The notes under the pieces were generated by a model that was not told where the DNA came from, ran no database searches, and saw only the letters and a program-made list of their open reading frames with translations. A stretch of 8,013 bases of DNA from NCBI GenBank assembly GCA_946405475.1, contig CAMJHI010000093.1:1-8013 (forward strand). Direction: 5' to 3'. Source of the stretch: an uncultured Clostridia bacterium. Lineage in GTDB: Bacteria; Bacillota; Clostridia; Oscillospirales; Acutalibacteraceae. This document shows positions 1 to 6,400 of the stretch, piece after piece. The position numbers and the translations under genes are program-made. How positions within the stretch are numbered: the first letter of the stretch is position 1; each line of letters opens with the position of its first letter.

Positions 1-751
1 CCAGCCCGATCTTTTTCAGTTCGCCCGTCACGTACGCCAGATCCAGCTCCGGTTTCTTTTTCAGGTAAAGCCACACATCCGCCACGGAGCGCAGCCCCGT
101 GCCGCCCGCAAAATAATGCTTGGCCAGATGCGCGAGCATAAACACAAAAAAGTCTTCGTCGCCGTATTGCACCTCGCTGCCGTTTTTGGGCACGGTGCGT
201 TCAAAATCCCGCCCGAAATAGCGGTGGTAAAGCGGCACGTCGCCGTCCATGAGCACGCCGTGCATTTCCACGTGCAGGTAAGGCGGCTTGCGGTAGGACA
301 GGTTGACCCCGTCGGTGCCGGACGCCTCCTCGAGCGTGAAGCCGTTGGCCAGCAGGATGCGGTCGACGTCGGCCTTGCGCGCCGTGTCGTATTGAATGTC
401 AAGGTCGCACATCGTGCGCAGGAACGGCTGGGGATAAAGATGCTTCATCACGCAGCCCTTGAGCGGCATGAACCGGATGTTTTCGGCGCGAAACGCCTCG
501 CTCAGCCGCTGTAAATAAACCTCCTGCGTGGCTTCCATGGCCATGGCAACGCGCAGATCGTTGCCGAACCGACCCGCCTGCTCCGGCGGCAGAAGCCCCG
601 CTTTTTTGAGCCCGAAGGCGATCAGCGGCACGATGTTGTGCTCATGGGCGAACCGGTAAAGCGCGTCGTAATCGACCTCACCCGTCGGGGGCGCGGCCTT
701 GCCGCCGAGCACCAGACCGATGAGAGCCGCCGCCGTGTATCCGAGTTCCAT
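1..751 (-). CDS. Nucleotidyltransferase-family protein (NTP_transf_5-like), C-terminus cut by window edge
   Basis: An open frame runs from ATG at 751-749 to the left edge without a stop, giving 250 residues. I read it directly from the reverse complement. Near residues 95-118 it has MPLKGCVMKHLYPQPFLRTM followed by CDLDI: a Lys-Gly pair (98-99), a LYP.P..R.M stretch and a DLD acidic pair (D116, D118). This matches the hallmark of uncharacterised nucleotidyltransferases of the NTP_transf_5 type (kanamycin-nucleotidyltransferase/MNT-like fold). A third acidic residue could be E162 in LHVEMHG. The N-terminal 90 residues look helical, as is usual in the family. The start is backed by GGAAAGGA seven bases upstream. 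It is the last gene of the protease unit or has its own undetected promoter; no convincing promoter was seen in 752-890. The substrate is unknown. Relatives occur near capsule or peptide-modification genes, but nothing here shows such a role. Confidence 0.8.
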   Translation of the reverse strand, partial: MELGYTAAALIGLVLGGKAAPPTGEVDYDALYRFAHEHNIVPLIAFGLKKAGLLPPEQAGRFGNDLRVAMAMEATQEVYLQRLSEAFRAENIRFMPLKGCVMKHLYPQPFLRTMCDLDIQYDTARKADVDRILLANGFTLEEASGTDGVNLSYRKPPYLHVEMHGVLMDGDVPLYHRYFGRDFERTVPKNGSEVQYGDEDFFVFMLAHLAKHYFAGGTGLRSVADVWLYLKKKPELDLAYVTGELKKIGL

Positions 752-766
752 GAGCCGATCCTTTCC

Positions 767-786
767 GAACGGTCAGCCGACCGTTC
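767..786 (-). promoter_or_regulatory. Perfect 8-bp inverted repeat just before the nucleotidyltransferase RBS
   Basis: GAACGGTC (767-774) and GACCGTTC (779-786) are perfect inverted copies with a 4-base spacer. In the minus-strand transcript the hairpin ends immediately before GGAAAGGA (759-766), the ribosome binding site for the gene starting at 751. It could be an operator for a dimeric regulator or an RNA hairpin affecting translation or mRNA stability. No T-run follows it, so it is not an intrinsic terminator. The structure is seen directly; its role is inferred. Confidence 0.5.
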
Positions 787-794
787 ACGTTCAA

Positions 795-890
795 ATGAAT
801 CATGAATATTGAAAACTGAAGAATGTTGGAAGGGCTTCGCCCTTGTCCGAAGTATTATTCGTTATTCATTTTTCAGTCTTCCGTCTTCAA
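795..890. repeat. Palindromic intergenic element built of 7-base units flanking a hairpin
   Basis: The left arm reads in register as four heptads on the plus strand: atgaatc, atgaata, ttgaaaa, ctgaaga (795-822). The right arm reads on the minus strand as five heptads: ttgaaga, cggaaga, ctgaaaa, atgaata, acgaata (890 down to 856). The shared consensus is NTGAANA, and the two arms point towards each other. Between them lies a perfect hairpin AAGGGC-TTC-GCCCTT (830-844) flanked by less regular sequence (TGTTGG and TGTCCGAAGTAT). The right arm begins directly after the protease stop codon. The layout resembles small palindromic, non-coding, dispersed repeats (MITE-like or heptamer-array elements) found in Clostridia, but copy number cannot be judged from one window. 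It may also act as a weak 3' end structure for the protease mRNA; no T-run follows the hairpin. Confidence 0.6.
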
Positions 891-2573
891 TCAGGATTTT
901 TCAACAGAAAAATCCGCGGAGTGCGGCAGGCGCATGAGCTGATACTGCGCCGTATAGGCACCGGGCAGCAGCACCACGGTGACCGCGCCGCTGCGGTCAG
1001 CTTCAAATTCAAAGCTTCTGCCCTGTTCGTCGGTGAGCACAACGGTGCTGTCGGCGTCGGCGGTGAACGGGAGCGTGACGCTCACGCCGCCGATGGTTTT
1101 GATCGCTTCCTCCACCGCGAGGGCGGCGTTGACCATGGGATATTCTTTGTAGTTCAGATCCTCAAAATAACGGGTGGTGGCGATCTGAACGGTATCCTTC
1201 GCGCTTGTGCAGACGATCTGCTTCACTTCGCGCGCGCTCAATTTCGGGTTGACCGACCACACCAGGGCGGCGATGGCCGCGACGTGGGGCGACGCCATGG
1301 AGGTGCCGGACTTGTAATCGTAACCGCTTTCGGTCACGCAGCTGAAAATGTTCACACCCGGGGCGCACACGTTCACCTGATCGCCCACGTTGGAGGAGGA
1401 CGCCTGATAATATTGGCCGCTTTCCTGCCGGGCGCTGCCCACGATGATGATGCGGTCGAGCAGATCCTGCGCGTTCACGCCGAAGAAGGGCGTAAAGGCG
1501 TTTTGCTTGGTGATGGAGCAGAACAGCGTGTTGTTGATCGCGTCGATGGCGTGGCCGCCCTCATTGCCGTTGCCGGCGGACTGCACGCAGATGAAATCGT
1601 AGCCGCGGAAGCGCAGCGCGCTCATGTAGCAGGAATAGAGCATGGCGTCAAGGTCGACGAGGATCTTCGGGTAAGCCGTTTCCTCTTCCTTCACGCTGTT
1701 GGTGGCGCCGATGGAAAAATTGACCACCTTCGCGCCCGCCTTCACCACGCGGCCCATGCCGAAAAAGATGGCGACGTCGCTGATCCAGAGCTGCCCCGCG
1801 TCCTGTTCCATGCTCCAGTCCACACAGGTCAGCTCGCAGTGCTGGCAAAGGCCGCACACGCCCTGCCCGTTGTTGCCCTTGGCGGCGATGATGCCGGCCA
1901 CGTGGTCGCCGTGGTCATCCGGAATGTTGCGCTGCGCCTGAAAGGCGGAGGGGAAGCGGATGAGCCCCTCTAAATCGGGGTGGTCAAGCTGAAAACCGGC
2001 GTCGACGATGCCGACGTTGATGTTGTTGTAGTAAGCGTCGTAGCCCCAGGCACGGCGCGCGTCGATCGCCTCCATGTTCCAGTTGTTGCCGGAGGGACGG
2101 CGTTCCGACCAATCCACGCGGTAATAATCGGGGTCGTCGGCAAACGGGTCGTTGGGCGTGTACTGCGGCTCCAGCCGCCGGGCCGGGCAGACCGAGGCCA
2201 GCGCCACGCCGGGCAGAGCGGTGAGCTGCTGCGCTTTTTGCGTGAGCTGTTCATAGTTGCACCCGCGGGTGCGCAGCACGGTGAGCCCCGCGGCGGGCAG
2301 ACAGCCCACGGCGGCGGCGTCCGCCTTGCGAATGGCGTTCATGCGGTCGAACAGGCCGGCGCTGCCGTCAAAAAACACCAGCAGCACGTTTTTTACGTAG
2401 CCGACCGATTCGCTGAGCTGTGACACGTCTTGGTCGGTCATTTCATCCAGAAAGGCGCTGTCATCCGCCAGAAAGCCGAGCTGCAGCCCCAGCGAGCGCA
2501 GCGGCGCGGCGGCAAAGCCGAGGCCGCTCAACGCGGTCATGATCGCAAGCAGAACAGAAACAAGTTTTGTCAT
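891..2573 (-). CDS. Secreted S8 family (subtilisin-like) serine protease
   Basis: The 560-residue product probably acts outside the cell as an endopeptidase. Residues 1-23 form a signal peptide with a hydrophobic core and AAA near the likely cleavage site; there is no lipobox or LPXTG anchor. Residues about 55-135 resemble an I9-type propeptide (YVKNVLLVFFDG..., ALPGVALASV). The catalytic domain spans about 150-490, with Asp191 (GIVDAGFQLDH), His221 (HGDHVAG, Asp where Thr is usual), oxyanion Asn335 (SAGNGN) and Ser425 (GTSMASPH). Residues about 495-550 look like a small beta domain (LLPGAYTAQY). The catalytic set is intact, so activity is expected; the substrate is unknown. The domain carries many cysteines, including C240, C243, C246 and C250. 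The start has GGAGGG only three bases upstream, a tight spacing, but the signal peptide supports this ATG. The gene has its own promoter at 2617-2645. Confidence 0.93.
   Translation of the reverse strand: MTKLVSVLLAIMTALSGLGFAAAPLRSLGLQLGFLADDSAFLDEMTDQDVSQLSESVGYVKNVLLVFFDGSAGLFDRMNAIRKADAAAVGCLPAAGLTVLRTRGCNYEQLTQKAQQLTALPGVALASVCPARRLEPQYTPNDPFADDPDYYRVDWSERRPSGNNWNMEAIDARRAWGYDAYYNNINVGIVDAGFQLDHPDLEGLIRFPSAFQAQRNIPDDHGDHVAGIIAAKGNNGQGVCGLCQHCELTCVDWSMEQDAGQLWISDVAIFFGMGRVVKAGAKVVNFSIGATNSVKEEETAYPKILVDLDAMLYSCYMSALRFRGYDFICVQSAGNGNEGGHAIDAINNTLFCSITKQNAFTPFFGVNAQDLLDRIIIVGSARQESGQYYQASSSNVGDQVNVCAPGVNIFSCVTESGYDYKSGTSMASPHVAAIAALVWSVNPKLSAREVKQIVCTSAKDTVQIATTRYFEDLNYKEYPMVNAALAVEEAIKTIGGVSVTLPFTADADSTVVLTDEQGRSFEFEADRSGAVTVVLLPGAYTAQYQLMRLPHSADFSVEKS
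894..915 (-). repeat. Perfect 9-bp hairpin within the last codons of the protease gene
   Basis: GGATTTTTC (894-902) and GAAAAATCC (907-915) are perfect inverted copies with a 4-base loop. They encode the final residues FSVEKS just before the TGA at 893-891, and the heptad element begins on the other side of the stop. No T-run follows on the minus strand. It may protect the 3' end of the mRNA, or be part of an element that replaced the original gene end; both are inferences. Confidence 0.45.
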
Positions 2574-2616
2574 AAGCCCTCCGTCAAATCAAGGCGTTTT
2601 GTGGATAGACACAGTA

Positions 2617-2645
2617 ATTATAATACTTTGATTTAGATTTGTCAC
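2617..2645 (-). promoter_or_regulatory. Sigma-A-type promoter for the S8 protease gene
   Basis: On the minus strand, GTGACA (2640-2645, five of six matches to TTGACA) is followed after exactly 17 bases by a perfect TATAAT (2617-2622). Transcription would start near 2610, giving a leader of about 37 bases before the ATG at 2573, with GGAGGG at 2577-2582. The surroundings are AT-rich, in contrast to the GC-rich genes. Confidence 0.8.
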
Positions 2646-2751
2646 TATGTAAAGCAAAAATTATCTGCCGCCGATCAGAAGAGCGTGCCGCCGTGAAACG
2701 CGCCCGGCCGGGCGTTCCGTTCTGCTGCTCACGGCAGGCGCGGAAGCTTCG
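2646..2751. other. Gene-free spacer with a compound GC-rich palindrome
   Basis: This stretch lies between the protease promoter and the terminator of the next unit; with them and the 71 bases at 2796-2866 it forms the 293-base gap 2574-2866. It contains a perfect 14-base palindrome CGCCCGGCCGGGCG (2701-2714) nested inside GCCGTGA (2689-2695) and TCACGGC (2730-2736), an outer 7-bp inverted pair. Open frames crossing it lack a ribosome binding site and family resemblance, so I call no gene. The hairpin could be a leftover terminator, a regulator site for the protease promoter or a repeat remnant. Confidence 0.4.
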
Positions 2752-2752
2752 C

Positions 2753-2795
2753 AAAAAAGCTCTCCTGCAATGCCGCGGGCACTGCGGGAGAGCTT
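2753..2795 (-). terminator. Intrinsic terminator of the lipoprotein/cyclophilin/membrane-protein unit
   Basis: Positions 2757-2774 and 2778-2795 form an 18-bp stem with two non-Watson-Crick pairs and a 3-base loop. On the minus strand the stem runs straight into six T residues (2758-2753), the standard Rho-independent layout. It lies about 70 bases past the stop codon of the membrane-protein gene. On the plus strand the stem is followed by TGCTTCTTTTTT, so it might work both ways, though no plus-strand gene leads into it. Confidence 0.9.
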
Positions 2796-2866
2796 GCTTC
2801 TTTTTTGGTTCATTTACGCCGTCGGAACGGGCTTTTCGGTTCGACGATCGAGCTGGGATGCTCACG

Positions 2867-3496
2867 TCAGGCTTCCGGCAAGGGGTCGAGCATTTGCCTT
2901 CTTGGATTGCTGAAGAAAAACGTAAACGCAGTGCCGGAAAAGCCGATGAAATACACCAGTCTGCCGAGCAGCGCAAGGGTCAGACTGCTTTCCGCGTTTA
3001 TCCGGTAATGAAGCATCAGCACACACTCCACCGCAAAACAACCGGCATAAATCACGATCACCACAGGGATCAAAGGGGCGATCGCTTTATAAGTCACAAA
3101 GGGTCGGCGCCGCTTGAGCCACATTATTGTTAAAAGGATGGTTCCGAGCTGGGTAAGAACGTAGACGATGCAGTTCAGGGCGGAGGGAATATCCGAAGAT
3201 TGCAGATTGTGGAGCAAATACGGAACGTTGATCAGCCGCACGAAAAACAGCAGCGCCAGGCAGACGAGCATCAGGCCTGAACGGAAACGCTGCAAGCGGC
3301 GCGAATAGCTAAAAGCCAAAAAAGACGCGGCCGTGATCGTCAAATAAAGCACGATACCGGCCCGTCTGCCGGTTTTGTTTGACTCCATTTGAACCGCCAG
3401 ATAGATTTGATAGGCAGTAAAAAGCGCAAAGGAAAGCGCTGTGGTCAGCCGGACAAAGGTTTGCACCATCCCGTTTGATAGAATGCGTTTGACCAT
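2867..3496 (-). CDS. Six-helix integral membrane protein of unknown function
   Basis: The 209-residue product shows about six hydrophobic segments, near residues 12-35, 45-64, 72-92, 106-127, 138-162 and 171-195. Basic loops lie between helices 2 and 3 (YSRRLQRFR) and 4 and 5 (LKRRRP), consistent with a cytoplasmic N-terminus. I recognise no catalytic motif, transporter signature or named family. The start is well supported: AAGGAG lies five bases before ATG, preceded by a further AAGGA. It follows the cyclophilin gene by 60 bases and is followed by a strong terminator, so it is most likely the last gene of that unit. Its DNA looks clearly less GC-rich than neighbouring genes, which could mean transfer or just the codon needs of a membrane protein. 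It could be a sensor, a transporter subunit or an accessory envelope protein; the sequence does not decide. Confidence 0.75.
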   Translation of the reverse strand: MVKRILSNGMVQTFVRLTTALSFALFTAYQIYLAVQMESNKTGRRAGIVLYLTITAASFLAFSYSRRLQRFRSGLMLVCLALLFFVRLINVPYLLHNLQSSDIPSALNCIVYVLTQLGTILLTIMWLKRRRPFVTYKAIAPLIPVVIVIYAGCFAVECVLMLHYRINAESSLTLALLGRLVYFIGFSGTAFTFFFSNPRRQMLDPLPEA

Positions 3497-3556
3497 CGTT
3501 TCTCCTTCCTTTTTTTGGTGGATATGGTCTCTGTGCCGCCCTTTTGCCTTAAACGA

Positions 3557-4156
<600 letters not shown>

Positions 4157-4169
4157 AAAACGGTCTCCT

Positions 4170-4697
4170 TTACTTTTTCACGGTGGTAGCTTCGGTGGTG
4201 AACGGGTTATAGGTGTAGAAAAGTATGCGGCAGTTCGGCCCGGTGATTTTGTTCTTTTCAAAGAATTCGTCGCCGTACCAGGTGGGATAAACGTAAAGCC
4301 CGCTGCGCACGCCCAGCCAGCTTGCGGTGTAGCCGCATTCCTCAGCGGTCTTTTTGAATTCCGGCTCCTTGGCGATGATGGCGTAGGCGGAGGTGCTGTA
4401 ATAGGTAAAGCCCGCCTTTTTCAATTCATCGACATAAGCCTTGAAATCTTCATAGCTCATGCCCTTGAATTCCCACTGATAAACGTAGCCGTGATCATCC
4501 CGGCCGGTATTGCTGCGCGTGAGCTCGGCCTTGGGCTTGGGCACGTCGGCGAACAGTTTGCTGTCTTCCCCGGGCAGGGTGGGGCCGTTTTTGACGGTGG
4601 TCGCCGTGCTGCTGTCGGCCGGGTCGGTTTTGCCCTTGCACGCCGCCAGCGAAAGCACTGCCGCCAGCGCCAGAAGGATCGCGATGATCTTTTTCAT
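4170..4697 (-). CDS. Small secreted lipoprotein of unknown function
   Basis: From ATG at 4697 the product is 175 residues. It opens with a classic lipoprotein signal: MKK, a hydrophobic stretch and the lipobox LAAC, with Cys20 as the lipidated residue. A Ser/Thr/Pro-rich linker follows (about 22-45). A single small domain fills the rest, including YQWEFKGMSYEDFKAYVDEL and a Tyr-rich part around residues 105-150. The frame stays open 86 codons further upstream, but that extension runs through the promoter and past the mutY stop and has no signal; the chosen start has AGGA eight bases upstream and places the signal peptide at the N-terminus. It is the first gene of a unit with the cyclophilin, whose ATG comes 13 bases after this stop. 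The domain resembles small lipoproteins of gut Clostridia, but I cannot name a family or function. Confidence 0.9.
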   Translation of the reverse strand: MKKIIAILLALAAVLSLAACKGKTDPADSSTATTVKNGPTLPGEDSKLFADVPKPKAELTRSNTGRDDHGYVYQWEFKGMSYEDFKAYVDELKKAGFTYYSTSAYAIIAKEPEFKKTAEECGYTASWLGVRSGLYVYPTWYGDEFFEKNKITGPNCRILFYTYNPFTTEATTVKK

Positions 4698-4727
4698 GAT
4701 ATCATTCCTTTTTTTGGGATTGGATTT

Positions 4728-4756
4728 ATTATATACAAATCGCCCGTGCTTTGCAA
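4728..4756 (-). promoter_or_regulatory. Sigma-A-type promoter for the lipoprotein/cyclophilin/membrane-protein unit
   Basis: On the minus strand TTGCAA (4751-4756) is followed after exactly 17 bases by a perfect TATAAT (4728-4733). Transcription would begin near 4721, leaving a leader of about 24 bases with AAAAGGA ahead of the ATG at 4697. The gap between mutY and the lipoprotein (4698-4825) holds this promoter and no gene. I saw no hairpin plus T-run that would end the mutY transcript before it. Confidence 0.82.
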
Positions 4757-4825
4757 GAGGATTTTCAATCAGCAAGGGAACGGGAACGACGAACAAGAAA
4801 CCGTTTTGATCCAGCGCCCTCAACG

Positions 4826-5863
4826 TCAACGGTCCGGCAGATAGGCGCGCAGGGCGTTGGGCACGGCGTAGCGTTCGCGCAGTTCGGCTTGGGTGGCGGG
4901 GGTGAATTCCGGCGGCAGCGCGGGCAGAACCACCTGCCAGCCGGTCATATGCCATTCCACGTGAGTGAAAATGTGTTTCGCTTCGGGCAGCGGCTCAATG
5001 CTTAGCGCTTCGGGATATTTTGCGCGCGCCTCGGCTTCGGTGAGCGTGCCCAACTCATTGGGCAGCTCCCACAAATTGGCGAGCAGCCCCCGGGCGGGGC
5101 GTTTGCGCAGGGCGATCGTTTCCCCGCAGCACAGGCGGAACACGGTGCGGTTTTCGATGCGCCGCGCCTTTTTTTCACTGCGGTTGGGCAGTTGCTCCGC
5201 GCGGTCGGTTCGGCGCGCTTCACACAGTTCGGCCAGCGGGCAGGCGGCGCAAAGCGGCGCGCCGTTGGGCAGGCAGACGGTTTCGCCCAGCTCCATAATG
5301 CCCTGCGTCAGCGCGCCCGCATCCGCCCCGGTCGGATAGACGGCCCGGAGCGCTTCGGTCACCGCTTTTTTGGTCTGCGGCTGCAGCACGTCGGCCTCGC
5401 ACCCGGTCAGGCGCATGACCACGCGCAGCACGTTGCCGTCCACCGCGGGCTCGGGTCGGCCGTAGGCGATGGAAGCGATCGCCCCGGCGGTGTAATCGCC
5501 CACGCCGGGCAGCTTGCGCAGCAGCGCGGCGTCAGACGGCAGCTCGCCGCCGAATTCGGCCATCACCTGCTCCGCCGCCTTTTTTAAGTTGCGCGCCCGC
5601 GTGTAGTAGCCGAGCCCCTGCCAGAGCTTGAGCAGCTCCTCTTCTTCCGCCGCCGCCAGCGCCGCCACCGTCGGCAGCGCCGCCAGAAAGCGGTGATAGT
5701 AGGGAATGGCCGCTTCGATGCGGGTCTGCTGCAGCATGATCTCCGAGATCCAGACGTGATACGGCGTCGGACTCTCGCGCCACGGCAGCATGCGCCCGCA
5801 GCGGCGGTAATGCGCAATGATCAGCGGGGCGGCCTCGCCCAGCGCGCGCGGGTCAAAATCCAT
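4826..5863 (-). CDS. mutY: A/G-specific adenine DNA glycosylase MutY
   Basis: The 345-residue enzyme removes adenine mispaired with 8-oxoguanine in the base-excision repair (GO) system. Domains in order: a HhH-GPD catalytic core (about 1-215) with LPWRE, catalytic Glu41 in SEIMLQQTRIE, the helix-hairpin-helix LPGVGDYTA (118-126) and catalytic Asp142 in AVDGNV. A [4Fe-4S] cysteine set follows, C197, C205, C208 and C214. The C-terminal NUDIX-like 8-oxoG recognition domain (about 230-345) carries FTHVEWHM. The cysteine spacing is C-x7-C-x2-C-x5-C, one residue longer than the usual first gap. Length is near the family norm of about 350. I chose ATG at 5863 because GAGGAA lies eight bases upstream and MutY proteins start near here; an in-frame extension upstream would overlap the preceding gene without a ribosome site. 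It follows the YbaK-type gene by 26 bases. Confidence 0.96.
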   Translation of the reverse strand: MDFDPRALGEAAPLIIAHYRRCGRMLPWRESPTPYHVWISEIMLQQTRIEAAIPYYHRFLAALPTVAALAAAEEEELLKLWQGLGYYTRARNLKKAAEQVMAEFGGELPSDAALLRKLPGVGDYTAGAIASIAYGRPEPAVDGNVLRVVMRLTGCEADVLQPQTKKAVTEALRAVYPTGADAGALTQGIMELGETVCLPNGAPLCAACPLAELCEARRTDRAEQLPNRSEKKARRIENRTVFRLCCGETIALRKRPARGLLANLWELPNELGTLTEAEARAKYPEALSIEPLPEAKHIFTHVEWHMTGWQVVLPALPPEFTPATQAELRERYAVPNALRAYLPDR

Positions 5864-5889
5864 GGAGTTCGTTCCTCGTTCTTTCATCG

Positions 5890-6378
5890 TCAAACGGTCG
5901 TTTCCGCTTCGTTCCAGCCCTTGCACACGTCGACCCAGTCGGCGGGCGCGGCGAACCGCTCCAGTTCTTCGGGCGTCAGCTCAATGGCGCTGTTGCTGCT
6001 GCCGCAGGCCGGGAACACGGTTGAGAACCGCCGGAGCGACTCATCCAGATAAACCGTCACGCCCTCGTTTACCGCAAACGGGCAAACGCCGCCCACGGCG
6101 TGGCCGATGAGCGTGAGCGCCTCGTCGGGCGAGAGCATTTTGGCCTTGGCGCCGAAGCGCGCTTTGTATTTGGGGTTGTCGATCTTGGCGTCACCGGCGG
6201 CCACGATCAGAATCGGCGCCCCGTTCACCAAAAACGACAGCGTTTTGGCAATGCGGCACGGCTCGCAGTTCAGCGCCTGCGCCGCCAGCTCCACCGTCGC
6301 GCTGGATACGTCAAATTCCTGCACGCGCTCCTCCATGCCGTAAGCGGCAAAGAACGCTTTCACTTTTTCAATCGACAT
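5890..6378 (-). CDS. YbaK/EbsC-family aminoacyl-tRNA deacylase
   Basis: The 162-residue single-domain protein belongs to the YbaK/EbsC (INS-like editing domain) family, whose studied members hydrolyse mischarged tRNAs such as Cys-tRNA(Pro). Visible family features are Lys45 in RIAKTLSFL (the expected catalytic Lys), VGGVCPF (95-101), VYLDESL (109-115) and GSSNSAIEL (126-134). Full length and no gaps suggest a working protein. The substrate of this member cannot be read from the sequence, so I give no gene symbol. GAGG lies seven bases before the ATG. It starts 22 bases after the guaA stop and ends 26 bases before mutY, so it is probably co-transcribed with both. Confidence 0.92.
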   Translation of the reverse strand: MSIEKVKAFFAAYGMEERVQEFDVSSATVELAAQALNCEPCRIAKTLSFLVNGAPILIVAAGDAKIDNPKYKARFGAKAKMLSPDEALTLIGHAVGGVCPFAVNEGVTVYLDESLRRFSTVFPACGSSNSAIELTPEELERFAAPADWVDVCKGWNEAETTV

Positions 6379-6400
6379 AAGGCAGCCTCACAATCTTTTT

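Noticed and set aside
843..1973. Long plus-strand open frame of 376 codons opposite the protease gene
   Set aside because: It is antisense to a protease with intact catalytic motifs, is rich in His/Ala/Gly as expected from the reverse of GC-rich codons, and matches no family I know.
2584..2976. Minus-strand open frame of 130 codons between the membrane-protein gene and the protease
   Set aside because: It overlaps the end of the membrane-protein gene, runs through the terminator and covers the protease promoter; no family resemblance.
2639..3133. Plus-strand open frame over the terminator and the membrane-protein gene
   Set aside because: It reads through a clear terminator hairpin, is rich in basic residues and has no ribosome site or hydrophobic pattern.
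4694..4705. Three-codon upstream frame ATG-ATA-TCA-TGA overlapping the lipoprotein start by ATGA
   Set aside because: Its ATG touches the AGGA of the ribosome site with no spacing, so initiation there is unlikely; probably chance.
4698..4955. N-terminal extension of the lipoprotein by 86 codons
   Set aside because: It overlaps the mutY 3' end and the promoter and would bury the lipoprotein signal in the middle of the protein.
5864..5926. Longer MutY start
   Set aside because: It would overlap the upstream gene and lacks a ribosome site; the ATG at 5863 has GAGGAA at good spacing.
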